Positions 7,613-14,917 are shown, numbered from the stretch's first letter. The stretch is 17,054 nucleotides of DNA from an uncultured Collinsella sp. (GCA_902489295.1 CABTZM010000024.1:1-17054); one strand, 5' to 3'. The notes: a model not told the origin generated them from the sequence alone. Program-made: numbers and translations.

Positions 7613-7656
7613 AAACGGGATCCGTCGACTTCAAGCGACGGATCCCGTTTTGTTTT
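7613..7656 (+). terminator. Strong terminator after the SPFH gene, possibly bidirectional
   Basis: A 15-bp perfect stem (7613-7627 with 7636-7650) carrying GGGATCC/GGATCCC, with an 8-base loop, then TTTTGTTTT. It lies between the plus-strand SPFH stop and the minus-strand DedA stop. A-rich bases to the left could give a weaker tail on the minus strand. Confidence 0.85.
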
Positions 7657-7703
7657 GGATAATGCAGCGCAACTGTTACCGTGTAGGTTTTAGCGTACGG
7701 ATA

Positions 7704-8354
7704 CTATACGGCGTTCTTTTTGCCCAGCTTAGCCTTAACCAGACCGACCACGGTCGGGATAATCGACACGGCAACGATGCCAACGATTAGCAGCTCAAAG
7801 TGCTCCTGCACAAAGGGAATGCCGCCAAAGAAGTAGCCCAGCAGCGTAAAGAGCGTTGACCAGGTAATGCCGCCCAGCACGTTGAAGATGACAAAGTTGC
7901 GCCAGTGCATGCCACCCATACCGGCAATAAAGGGCACAAAGGTGCGGATAAACGGGAAGAAGCGACCCAGGAAGATGGCCAGGTGGCCCCACTTGTCCAA
8001 GAAGTCCTCGGACTTTTTGATGCGCTCGGGCGTCATGGCCTTGACCTTACCCGAAGCGATGATCTTTTTGCCAAAGAAGTGACCGATCATAAAGTTGCAC
8101 TGATCACCCAAAATGGCAGCCGCCCATGCGACGGCCAGCAGGGCCACGATATTAAAGCCGCCGTTGTGGGCAAAGAAGCCCGAGGCAAACAGCAGCGAAT
8201 CGCCGGGAAGGAACGGGAAGAATACCACGCCCGTCTCGATAAAGATGATCAGGAACACGCAGCCGTAGGCCATAAGCGGGCCGGCGGCGATCCAACTGGC
8301 GATCGCAGTGCGCGGGTCTTTGAGCAGCTCGGCGATAAAATTGATGAAACCCAT
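7704..8354 (-). CDS. DedA-family membrane protein (216 aa)
   Basis: Integral membrane protein of the DedA/SNARE-associated (VTT) superfamily. Members are linked to undecaprenyl-phosphate or phospholipid flipping and to membrane homeostasis. Several hydrophobic segments are visible (about 25-48, 66-84, 152-178 and 188-206). Landmarks are ETGVVFFPFLPGDSLLFASG (40-59), with the acidic and PGD residues typical of the re-entrant loop, and GRFFPFIRTFVPFIAGMGGM (130-149), matching the family motif with its paired arginines. ATG 8354 gives the family's usual length and has AGAGG upstream. The 28 upstream in-frame codons lack homology and overlap the candidate promoter. It stands alone, divergent from cysE. 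Confidence 0.9.
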   Translation of the reverse strand: MGFINFIAELLKDPRTAIASWIAAGPLMAYGCVFLIIFIETGVVFFPFLPGDSLLFASGFFAHNGGFNIVALLAVAWAAAILGDQCNFMIGHFFGKKIIASGKVKAMTPERIKKSEDFLDKWGHLAIFLGRFFPFIRTFVPFIAGMGGMHWRNFVIFNVLGGITWSTLFTLLGYFFGGIPFVQEHFELLIVGIVAVSIIPTVVGLVKAKLGKKNAV

Positions 8355-8400
8355 GAAGTAAAACCTCTCAGTTGTGGGCGCGGATACGTCCAAGTTGACC

Positions 8401-8406
8401 AGTATA
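8401..8406 (-). promoter_or_regulatory. Candidate -10 box for the DedA gene
   Basis: TATACT on the minus strand, 46 bases before the ATG. It is embedded in a small inverted repeat (GACC 8397-8400 with GGTC 8408-8411). The only -35-like hexamer, TTGCGC (8427-8432), is 20 bases away, so the promoter is weak or helped by an activator. Confidence 0.35.
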
Positions 8407-8519
8407 CGGTCGCAGCGCCCCCTCGTGCGCAACCCCACAAAAGCATGACTCCATTACCAGCAAGTTTGCATAACTGACACCTGTTGCGCAATGCCGCCAA
8501 GATTGTTCTTCCTAATCCC

Positions 8520-8536
8520 TAGCGAATCGCTATACT
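8520..8536 (+). promoter_or_regulatory. cysE candidate -10 box with overlapping palindrome
   Basis: TATACT (8531-8536) is a good -10 box, 41 bases before the GTG start. The perfect inverted repeat TAGCGA-A-TCGCTA (8520-8532) overlaps its left edge, a position where a bound repressor would block RNA polymerase. No convincing -35 is seen. Confidence 0.4.
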
Positions 8537-8577
8537 TTATTGAATCGCATTGCCTTGGCGCTAAGGGAGGGCGGCCG

Positions 8578-9282
8578 GTGAGCTTTATCAATACCATTCG
8601 CGAGGACATCAAGACCGTCCAGGCGCAGGACCCCGCCGCGCAAAACGGTCTGGTTATCTTTCTTTCTTATCCCGGTCTGCATGCCAAGTGGAGCCACGTA
8701 CCCGAGCACTGGCTCTGGGAGCACGGCCATCGCTCGCTCGCCCGCGTGCTCTCGCAGCTCACCCGTCATATCACCGGCGTCGAGATTCATCCCGCCGCGC
8801 AAATTGGCAAGCACTTCTTTATCGACCACGCCATGGGCGTCGTCATCGGCGAGACCACCATTGTGGGCGACAACTGCGTACTCTACCAGGGCGTCACGCT
8901 CGGCGGTACCGGCAACGAGACCGGCAAACGCCACCCAACGCTCGGCGATAACGTCACCGTGGGCACGGGCGCCAAGGTGCTCGGCAACATCCGCATCGGC
9001 AACAACGTCAAAATCGGCGGCAACTCGGTTGTCGTCAAGGACGTGCCCGACAACTGCACCGTCGTGGGCGTGCCGGGACGCATCATCAAGCGCAACGGCT
9101 GCCGTGTGTTCGAGGAGAGTTTCGACGCCAAGCAGCATCGCGAGTACATGCCCGATGACGCCGCCGAGCAGTCCGCCCTCAACCGCCAGGGTATCACCGA
9201 GAATGCCCGCCGCGTCAAAGAACTCGAGCGAGAGGTGGCCGAGCTCAAGGCCCTCGTCGCCAAGCTCGTGGACGAGCGCTAG
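8578..9282 (+). CDS. cysE: Serine O-acetyltransferase (234 aa)
   Basis: Transfers acetyl from acetyl-CoA to L-serine, giving O-acetylserine for cysteine synthesis, in the cytoplasm. Residues 1-65 form the helical N-terminal part (LWEHGHRSLARVLSQLTR). A left-handed beta helix of hexapeptide repeats follows (about 66-168). It contains HPAAQIG, the family signature IDHAMGVVIGET (82-93) with the catalytic-type histidine, GVTLGGTG (105-112), KRHPTLGDNV and VPGRII. The C-terminal 25 residues (EREVAELKALVAKL) form a leucine-heptad coiled coil, longer than in many short CysE proteins. GTG 8578 is chosen because AAGGGAGG (8563-8570) stands seven bases upstream and MSFINTIREDI is a typical start. No cysteine synthase gene is adjacent in the window. 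Confidence 0.93.
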   Translation: MSFINTIREDIKTVQAQDPAAQNGLVIFLSYPGLHAKWSHVPEHWLWEHGHRSLARVLSQLTRHITGVEIHPAAQIGKHFFIDHAMGVVIGETTIVGDNCVLYQGVTLGGTGNETGKRHPTLGDNVTVGTGAKVLGNIRIGNNVKIGGNSVVVKDVPDNCTVVGVPGRIIKRNGCRVFEESFDAKQHREYMPDDAAEQSALNRQGITENARRVKELEREVAELKALVAKLVDER

Positions 9283-9320
9283 GAACGCGAGCGGCACAAA
9301 ACAACATCGGCACCGACGCA

Positions 9321-9363
9321 AAAGGCTCGCCAGGGAATCCATCCCCGGCGCGCCTTTCTTTTT
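9321..9363 (+). terminator. cysE terminator
   Basis: Stem AAAGGC(T)CGCC (9321-9331) with GGCG(C)GCCTTT (9347-9357), plus an inner GGG/CCC pairing. The T-rich tail TTTCTTTTT runs 9355-9363. It lies 39 bases after the cysE stop. Confidence 0.85.
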
Positions 9364-9366
9364 GAT

Positions 9367-9394
9367 GTGACATGCGGGACTGTCCCTTTGTCAC
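9367..9394. repeat. REP-like palindromic element
   Basis: Nested inverted repeat: outer GTGACA/TGTCAC (9367-9372 and 9389-9394), inner GGGAC-T-GTCCC (9376-9386). It fills the gap between the cysE terminator and the ABC exporter stop. The GTGACA...GGGACTGTCCC...TGTCAC pattern resembles dispersed REP/RAYT-associated repeats I know from anaerobic gut bacteria. Only one copy is in this window, so the dispersed nature is inferred. Confidence 0.5.
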
Positions 9395-9395
9395 A

Positions 9396-11399
9396 TTATG
9401 CGAACTGACTCAGATAGAGGTCGGCGTAAGCACCCTCGGCAGCCAGCAGTTCCTTATGCGTGCCTTGCTCGATAATGTTGCCGTGATCCATGACCAAGAT
9501 CAGGTCGGCGTCCACGATCGTCGACAGGCGATGCGCGATCACAAAGCTTGTGCGCCCATGCATGAGCGCGTCCATGGCACGGCCGATGGCAAGCTCGGTG
9601 CGCGTATCCACGCTTGAGGTCGCCTCATCCAGAATGAGAATCGCCGGGTTGTTGAGCAGCACGCGCGCAATGGTCAGCAGCTGACGCTGGCCCTGGCTGA
9701 TGCTTTCGGCATCATTGGCCACGCGCGTGTCGTAGCCCTGCGGCATGGTGCGCACAAAGAAGTCGACCTGCGCGGCGCGGGCGGCCGCCACGATCTCGTC
9801 GCGCGTTGCCTCGGGGCAGCCGTAGGCGATGTTTTCGGCAATCGTGCCGTCGAACAGCCAGGCGTCCTGCAGCACCATGCCAAACTGCTGACGGAGCTCA
9901 CCGCGGTTCATGAGGCGCGTATCCACACCGTCGAGCGTAATGCGGCCGCCGTCAATCTCGTAGAAGCGCATGAGCAGGTTGATGAGCGTGGTCTTACCCG
10001 CACCCGTTGTTCCCACCACCGCAATCTTCTGACCCGGTTCAGCGGTAAACGAAACGTCGTGCATAAGCGGCTTGTCGGGTGCATAGCCAAAGCGCACATG
10101 CTCAAAGCTAACGCGGCCCTCCACGCGACCCGGCAGCTTGGCGGCCTCGCCCGGCAGCGGGTCGGCTTCCATCTCGGGCTCATCGAGCAGGTCGAACACG
10201 CGTTCCGCGCTCGCCAGCGCGCTCTGCAGCGAGTTGAAGGTAAACGAGAGCTGCGTCATGGGCTCGGACGCCCCGTAGATAAACTGGAAGAACGCCTGGA
10301 ACACGCCAACGGTCATCTGGCCGGCCACCAACATGTTGCAGCCCACGAGCGCGATCACGATCTGCGCCAGACGGCCGATAAAGCGAACCGCAGGACCGAC
10401 GGCGTTGATCATAAAGTCGGCCTTGGTGCTCACGCGCGCCAGCTCGCCCGAAGCCTCGCGCACCTCGGCAGAGCTCTGGCGTTCGCGATTGAACGCGCGA
10501 ATCACCAGGCGACCCGAATAGCCCTCCTCGACCGCACTCGTAATCTTGGACACCCACTCCTGGCGCTCGCCGGTCACCGCATGCGTGCGGGCCGAGACCA
10601 CCTTGGTCACCAGCAGCGACACTGCCGTAAAACCCAAAAAGACCAGCGTGAGCTTAACGCTATAGACGAACATCATGATGATGGCGCCCGACACGGTACC
10701 GATCGACACCAGCAGCTGCAGCAATCCGCGCTGCATGCTCTCGGACATCTTGTCCAAGTCGTTGGTCGCGCGGCTGACCACTTCGCCGGGGCGATGCGCA
10801 TCAAAGTAGGCGAGCGGCAGGCGGCTGAGCTTTTGCGCGATGCGGTTACGCAGACGCAGGTTGAGGCGCTCGGCGACACTCGACATCAAAAAGCTCTGGA
10901 GCGCATAGAACGAGGCGGCGGCCGTCCAGATCATAAAGTAGACGAAGATGGTCTTACCGCAGTTCTCCCAAGTAATGCTGAAGGTGGTGCCGCTGGCAAA
11001 CGCCGCCTGTATGCGCTCCCACAGCTCGTCGATGACAAGAGCGCTGTACGCCGGCGCGGCGGTGTTAAAGATGACGTAGAACACGATGCTCGCGAACACG
11101 ATATAGAAGCGCCAATGATCGCCGGCGGCCTCGCTCCACAGGCGGCGCACCGTCGCCCAGGTGTCGCGAGGCGTCTCGTCCTCGTCTTCGTCGTCCACGT
11201 CGCGCATGCGCTCCGCCTCGGCGCGGGCGCGCTCGTCCTCGGCGCGCTCGTTTTCCTCGTAGAGCGCCTGGCGGCGGGCTTCGCGCTCGGCCGCAGCCTT
11301 GGCGGCAGCGTCCAACTCGGGCGCGGCCGCCGTCTCTTCGACTGCCCCTGCAACAGCGGCGTCATCAACGCCACCCTGCTTCTTGAGCTCCTCGGTCAT
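9396..11399 (-). CDS. ABC exporter subunit with consensus ATPase site (667 aa)
   Basis: Second half of a heterodimeric ABC exporter. Residues about 1-80 form an unusual acidic, Ala/Glu/Arg-rich extension with coiled-coil character. The membrane domain (about 95-400) has six expected helices and an EEGYSGRLVIRAFNRE coupling region (291-306). The ATPase domain has Walker A GTTGAGKTT (463-471), Q-loop Q511, signature ISQGQ (567-571), Walker B ILILDE with D591 and catalytic E592, and H-loop H623, all intact. ATG 11399 follows the TAG of the partner gene by one base. Its ribosome site GGGAGGTGAG is formed by the last codons of that gene, so translation is coupled. A GTG at 11408 is possible but sits directly on the ribosome site. 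Substrate unknown; the MarR neighbour suggests drugs or other toxic compounds. Confidence 0.93.
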   Translation of the reverse strand: MTEELKKQGGVDDAAVAGAVEETAAAPELDAAAKAAAEREARRQALYEENERAEDERARAEAERMRDVDDEDEDETPRDTWATVRRLWSEAAGDHWRFYIVFASIVFYVIFNTAAPAYSALVIDELWERIQAAFASGTTFSITWENCGKTIFVYFMIWTAAASFYALQSFLMSSVAERLNLRLRNRIAQKLSRLPLAYFDAHRPGEVVSRATNDLDKMSESMQRGLLQLLVSIGTVSGAIIMMFVYSVKLTLVFLGFTAVSLLVTKVVSARTHAVTGERQEWVSKITSAVEEGYSGRLVIRAFNRERQSSAEVREASGELARVSTKADFMINAVGPAVRFIGRLAQIVIALVGCNMLVAGQMTVGVFQAFFQFIYGASEPMTQLSFTFNSLQSALASAERVFDLLDEPEMEADPLPGEAAKLPGRVEGRVSFEHVRFGYAPDKPLMHDVSFTAEPGQKIAVVGTTGAGKTTLINLLMRFYEIDGGRITLDGVDTRLMNRGELRQQFGMVLQDAWLFDGTIAENIAYGCPEATRDEIVAAARAAQVDFFVRTMPQGYDTRVANDAESISQGQRQLLTIARVLLNNPAILILDEATSSVDTRTELAIGRAMDALMHGRTSFVIAHRLSTIVDADLILVMDHGNIIEQGTHKELLAAEGAYADLYLSQFA

Positions 11400-11400
11400 G

Positions 11401-13137
11401 CTACTCACCTCCCTTCATCTGCGACTCCGCGATGGCGCGGTACACCTCGCAGGTCTCCATCAGCTCGCTGTGCGTACCCAGGCCCACGACCTCGCCGTCC
11501 TTGAGCACGACGATCTGGTCGGCATGCAAAATCGTCGAGATGCGCTGAGCGATGATGAGCACCGCGGCATCGCTCGTCTCGTCCTGCAGCGCATGGCGCA
11601 GGGCCGCGTCGGTCTTAAAGTCCAAAGCCGAAAAACTGTCATCGAAGATATACAGGTCGGCGCGCTTCATGAGCGCGCGGGCAATGGCCAGGCGCTGGCG
11701 CTGGCCGCCCGAGAAGTTCGTGCCGCCCTGCGCCACCGGGGTATCGAGCCCCTGCGGCTGCTCAAGCACAAACGTGCTCTGGGCAACCTCGAGCGCGTGA
11801 AGCATATCCGCCTCGGTCGCGCCCTCGTTGCCAAAGCGCAGATTGCTGGCCACGGTGCCCGAGAACAGCCATGCCTTCTGCGGCACGTAGGCAATGCGCC
11901 CGCGGATCTCGTCTTGCGAAAGCTCGCGCAGATCGACGCCGTCCAGGCGAATGGTGCCCTTCGTGGCATCGTGGAAGCGCAGCAGCAGCTTTGCCACCGT
12001 GGACTTGCCAGAGCCGGTCGAGCCCACAATCGCCGTGGTCTGCCCGCGACGGCAGGCAAAGTTCAGGTCGCACAGCGTGTCCTCGTCGGCATCGTCAAAG
12101 CGGAACGACATATGGTCGAACACGGCGACGGCATCCGTATCGTCCTCGGAGGCAGATACCCCGTCACCCAACGCGCGCTCGCCGTCCACGATGCTCGGCT
12201 CAATCTCCAGTACCTGCTGTGCGCGGTTCAGGCACGCGGCGGCGCGCGGCAGCGTCAACACCACCATCTGGGCCATCATCACAAAGAACAGAATCAGAAG
12301 CGCATACTCCAGCACCGCCGAAATGCTCGCAATCTGCATGGCGTGGGCGCCCACGCGGTTGCCGCCAACCCACAGCACCGCCACCTCGGCGATATTCATC
12401 AAAAAGAAGCTGGAGCTGTCGAGGCCCACAAACAGGTGGTTAACCTTGATGGCGTTGGTCGCGTAGTCGCTAAACACCTCGTCCAGGCGCCGCTCCTCGT
12501 GGCGCTCCTTGTTAAATGCGCGAATGACGCGCACACCCACGATGTTCTCGCGCAGCACCACGTTCATGCGGTCGATAAAGCTCTGCAGGCGCATAAAGAT
12601 CGGCGCTGCGTTGGCAACCGTAAAGACCGCCGCCACCAGCACGATCGCAACGACCACACCCAAAAGCGTGCCCATGGCAGGGTCGATAAACCAGGCAAAG
12701 ATGATGCCCGCCACGGCCAAAAACGGCACGGGCAGCACCAGCTGAATGGTCTGCAGAATCGCCTGCTGAATCACGTTGATGTCGTTGAGCGAGCGCGTGA
12801 TCATCGATCCGGTGCCAAAGCGCTCAAAGTCGCTGGCAGACAGCTCGAGCGACTTGTCGTAGACGGCGTTGCGGATATCGCATGCCACGTTTGCCGCCAG
12901 GCGGGCCGAAAGATAGCAACCCAGCACCGCGCCGCCGCTGGCCATGCCGGTCGCGATAAGCATGTAGAAGCCATTGCGCAAAATGTAGTCGACATCGCCC
13001 GTGGTAATGCCGGTGTTGACCATGTTCGCCAGCATCGTGGGCACCAGCAGGGTGCCGATGTTGTCTATCAGCAACACCAGCAGCGTCACCGCGACAAGCC
13101 TGCGGTACGGCTTCATAAACCTCATTAAGAGTCGCAC
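11401..13137 (-). CDS. ABC exporter subunit with degenerate ATPase site (578 aa)
   Basis: First half of the heterodimeric exporter. The membrane domain spans about 1-310, starting RLLMRFMKPYRRL, with helices near 15-35, 57-78, 135-175 and 245-295. In the ATPase domain, Walker A is GSTGSGKST (372-380), Q-loop Q420 and signature NFSGGQR (474-480). The residue after the Walker B aspartate is Asp (D499-D500) instead of Glu, and the H-loop histidine is Gln (Q531). These are the hallmarks of the non-hydrolysing site in TM287/288- or LmrCD-type exporters. GTG 13137 overlaps the MarR gene by 13 bases and has AGGGGG four bases upstream. ATG 13125, forming TAATG with the MarR stop, is an alternative that would trim four residues. 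It is translated with its neighbours as one operon. Confidence 0.92.
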   Translation of the reverse strand: MRLLMRFMKPYRRLVAVTLLVLLIDNIGTLLVPTMLANMVNTGITTGDVDYILRNGFYMLIATGMASGGAVLGCYLSARLAANVACDIRNAVYDKSLELSASDFERFGTGSMITRSLNDINVIQQAILQTIQLVLPVPFLAVAGIIFAWFIDPAMGTLLGVVVAIVLVAAVFTVANAAPIFMRLQSFIDRMNVVLRENIVGVRVIRAFNKERHEERRLDEVFSDYATNAIKVNHLFVGLDSSSFFLMNIAEVAVLWVGGNRVGAHAMQIASISAVLEYALLILFFVMMAQMVVLTLPRAAACLNRAQQVLEIEPSIVDGERALGDGVSASEDDTDAVAVFDHMSFRFDDADEDTLCDLNFACRRGQTTAIVGSTGSGKSTVAKLLLRFHDATKGTIRLDGVDLRELSQDEIRGRIAYVPQKAWLFSGTVASNLRFGNEGATEADMLHALEVAQSTFVLEQPQGLDTPVAQGGTNFSGGQRQRLAIARALMKRADLYIFDDSFSALDFKTDAALRHALQDETSDAAVLIIAQRISTILHADQIVVLKDGEVVGLGTHSELMETCEVYRAIAESQMKGGE

Positions 13138-13625
13138 GACTCCCCCTCACGTTGATCCTCTGCCTGGCCTGCGTCTGCCACCTGTTGTTTGAATACGTCG
13201 CACTCGTCGCCGAGCGCCTGGGAAAATTTGCCGATCAAGCGCATGATCTCGCGCTGCTCCCACGGCTCGAGCGTCTCGAAAGCACGCTGCTCGGCCCCTT
13301 GCGCCGGCAGCGCATATTGCTCGGCAAACCGCATGCCTTCCTCGGTCAGGCGCACAACCTTGTTCTTGCGGCTGCCCTCGGCAAACTCCAATGTTGCGAA
13401 CCCCCGCGCCGTCAAAGTTTTAATTGCCGAGTTAATGGTCTGCTTGCTGTAGAACCATTCGCTCGTCAGGCGGCTTACGGCAATGCTGCCGCCCGCCGTT
13501 CCGATATCGACGAGCATCCAATAGGCGCAGTCCGAAAGACCGCAGGTACGCGAGAACTCCGAATAGATATGGTCGAGTCCGTTGAGCATCCGGTCGAAGT
13601 CGACCAGCGTAACCTCACTATTCAT
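13125..13625 (-). CDS. MarR-family regulator of the exporter (166 aa)
   Basis: Winged-helix MarR-type transcription factor. The wing and recognition region spans about 35-100: GGSIAVSRLTSEWFYSKQTI for the helix-turn-helix, TARGFATLEF for the third helix and first strand, and GSRKNKVVRLTEEG for the wing. Flanking helices (5-30 and 105-148) form the dimer interface. The last ~18 residues are polar and charged. First gene of the exporter operon, overlapping the ABC subunit start by 13 bases. Family members are typically autorepressors released by a small ligand. The promoter just upstream holds two direct repeats that fit such control. ATG 13625 follows GGTGGG closely. Confidence 0.9.
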   Translation of the reverse strand: MNSEVTLVDFDRMLNGLDHIYSEFSRTCGLSDCAYWMLVDIGTAGGSIAVSRLTSEWFYSKQTINSAIKTLTARGFATLEFAEGSRKNKVVRLTEEGMRFAEQYALPAQGAEQRAFETLEPWEQREIMRLIGKFSQALGDECDVFKQQVADAGQAEDQREGESCDS

Positions 13626-13643
13626 CTATCCCACCATTCGATT

Positions 13644-13691
13644 GTCCGAGTTTTGACCAATTTGTGTCTCTAGATTAGTCCGAGTTTTGAC
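13644..13691. promoter_or_regulatory. Paired 14-bp direct repeats, candidate MarR operators
   Basis: GTCCGAGTTTTGAC occurs identically at 13644-13657 and 13678-13691, 34 bases apart (start to start). Each copy has palindromic ends (GTC...GAC), as MarR half-sites often do. One copy lies between the -35 and -10 boxes, the other in the leader just after the start point, so binding would block initiation. Confidence 0.65.
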
Positions 13692-13700
13692 TATCGTCAA
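13672..13700 (-). promoter_or_regulatory. Promoter of the MarR-ABC-ABC operon
   Basis: On the minus strand TTGACG (13695-13700) and TAATCT (13672-13677) are separated by exactly 17 bases. This is the best-formed sigma-70-type promoter in the window. Transcription would begin near 13665, about 40 bases before the MarR ATG. One copy of the 14-bp repeat fills the spacer. Confidence 0.75.
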
Positions 13701-13741
13701 CAGGCGTACCGAAAATGGGCGTGCCTTTATGTCCTATCGAC

Positions 13742-13779
13742 AGAAAAAGACCGCCGGCGCGGGGGCGGCGCCAGCGGTC
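13742..13779 (-). terminator. Terminator of the 96-residue protein gene
   Basis: On the minus strand GACCGCTGGCGC pairs with GCGCCGGCGGTC (13768-13779 with 13749-13760, one mismatch) around a 7-base loop, followed by a CTTTTTC tail. It lies about 27 bases after the stop. Confidence 0.85.
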
Positions 13780-13805
13780 ACGAGAAAATCCAGTTCTATT
13801 GCCTA

Positions 13806-14096
13806 TTAGGCGGCGACGGCCTCGTAGACCGTAGCGCCCGAGAAGCTGTCATGCAGGCTCTTGCCGGCAATCCACGGCAGCTCGACGACCTCGCAGACCG
13901 TGTTGACCAGCTCGGAGCAGTCAGTAAAGTGGCCCTTGTCGTTGAGGGCCTCGCAATCCTGAACACGCCAATAGCCATCGGTGTGCGTGATGTAGTACTC
14001 GTGATCATCAATCGTCACAAAAGCGCGCGTCTTGGAACGCAGCAGCTTCAGAAATCCTTCGAAGTCGGTCTCGACGACATCTCCAGCCTGGAACAT
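13806..14096 (-). CDS. Small acidic protein of unknown function (96 aa)
   Basis: Not recognised. The protein is soluble-looking, with no signal peptide or membrane helix. It alternates short strands and helices: DVVETDFEGFLKLL (7-20), an aromatic strand pair TRAFVTIDDHEYYITHTDGYWRV (23-45), and a Cys-containing acidic helix (48-75; C48, C60, C68). The DHEYYI/DGYWRV pairing looks like a small beta sheet. ATG 14096 is strongly supported by AGGAGGTAA seven bases upstream; an upstream in-frame start adds only a Gly/Arg-rich stretch. With its own terminator and a divergent neighbour, it is a separate transcription unit. Confidence 0.75.
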   Translation of the reverse strand: MFQAGDVVETDFEGFLKLLRSKTRAFVTIDDHEYYITHTDGYWRVQDCEALNDKGHFTDCSELVNTVCEVVELPWIAGKSLHDSFSGATVYEAVAA

Positions 14097-14390
14097 GATG
14101 TTACCTCCTGGCCCGGCGCCACCACGGCGCATTGATAAACGTTGGTACTCCTTTAGTAAAACCTTTATCAGAGGTTATGCGTTCGTCATTTAGGCAAGTG
14201 GTAAAAAACCGCAGGGTAGACGGGATAAAACGTTTAACCATCCCATTTGTTTGTCACATTCTGAAGGTACTTTTATGCAAACCTACTTTCCCAATTGGAA
14301 TCTATCCTTTTGGCCGGGCAATTGACCGTCTATCGTTTGAGCCCGACGGGTATGAACGGGGCATCTGCAACGCCACCGCAAGGAGACACC
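14097..14390. other. Divergent intergenic region, 96-aa gene / nitroreductase
   Basis: A/T-richer than its surroundings, with no plausible gene. It contains the inverted repeat GATAAA...TTTATC (14134-14139 and 14163-14168) in the leader of the minus-strand gene. It also has GGATAAAACGTTT (14223-14235), a 13-mer also present upstream of ilvE, inside a GGGAT...ATCCC pair. For the nitroreductase, TTGTCA (14251-14256) and TATGCA (14274-14279), 17 bases apart, are the best promoter guess. Confidence 0.4.
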
Positions 14391-14912
14391 ATGGAGACTA
14401 TCGAAGCACTCATCCATCGCCGCAGCTGCCGCAAATACAGCGATCGTCCCGTCGAGGCCGAAAAGCTTGCACGTATTATCGAAGCCGGCCAATATGCACC
14501 GAGCGGCATGGGCCGCCAACCGGTGACGTTTGTCGCCGTCACCGACCCCGCGACCGTCGAGCGTCTCTCACAGCTCAACGCCCAGATCATGGGCAGCAAC
14601 AGCGACCCCTTCTATGGCGCCAAGACCGTTGTGGTGGTGCTGGTCGACCGCAGCGTGCCCACACATCTGGAAGACGGCTCGCTCGCCATGGGCAACTTGC
14701 TCAACGCCGCCTATGCACTGGGTGTCGATTCGTGCTGGATTCACCGCGCGCATGAGGTCTTTGACTCGCCCGAGGGCCTGGAGCTGCTGGCCAGCTGGGG
14801 CCTGCCCGCCGACGGCAGCCTGCGCGGTGTCGGTCACTGCATTCTGGGCTATGCCGAGGACACGCTACCCGAGCCCAAACCCCGCCGCGACAACGTGGTG
14901 TATGTAAAGTAA
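14391..14912 (+). CDS. Nitroreductase-family flavoprotein (173 aa)
   Basis: Single-domain FMN-dependent oxidoreductase of the nitroreductase superfamily, probably a homodimer in the cytoplasm. The N-terminal FMN-phosphate motif is RRSCRKYSD (10-18). APSGMGRQPVTFVAV (36-50) is the usual second flavin-contacting segment. A central helix is DGSLAMGNLLNAAYALGVDS (95-114), followed by WIHRA and the C-terminal GHCILGYAED (148-157). It is short for the family, which makes the substrate hard to predict. AGGAG (14381-14385) five bases before the ATG fixes the start; upstream in-frame codons are non-coding leader. It stands alone, convergent with the one-TM protein gene. Confidence 0.9.
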   Translation: METIEALIHRRSCRKYSDRPVEAEKLARIIEAGQYAPSGMGRQPVTFVAVTDPATVERLSQLNAQIMGSNSDPFYGAKTVVVVLVDRSVPTHLEDGSLAMGNLLNAAYALGVDSCWIHRAHEVFDSPEGLELLASWGLPADGSLRGVGHCILGYAEDTLPEPKPRRDNVVYVK

Positions 14913-14917
14913 TTAGT

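Noticed and set aside
8369..8375. CTCAGTTG upstream of the DedA gene as a third locus operator
   Set aside because: Only one half of the palindrome is present and the second half does not match; chance cannot be excluded.
10059..11504. Plus-strand open frame (481 codons) opposite the second exporter subunit
   Set aside because: Same reason: antisense shadow of a gene with intact Walker, signature and H-loop motifs.
11299..13128. Long plus-strand open frame (609 codons) opposite the first exporter subunit
   Set aside because: It mirrors the coding of a clear ABC transporter on the minus strand, is His/Arg/Gln-rich without recognisable motifs and has no convincing ribosome site. It is a by-product of GC-rich codon use.
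14322..14356. TTGACC ... TATGAA as nitroreductase promoter
   Set aside because: The spacer is 23 bases, too long for a standard sigma-70-type promoter.
14132..14755. Plus-strand frame overlapping the nitroreductase start
   Set aside because: Runs through intergenic DNA and then out of frame across the nitroreductase; no ribosome site and no motif.
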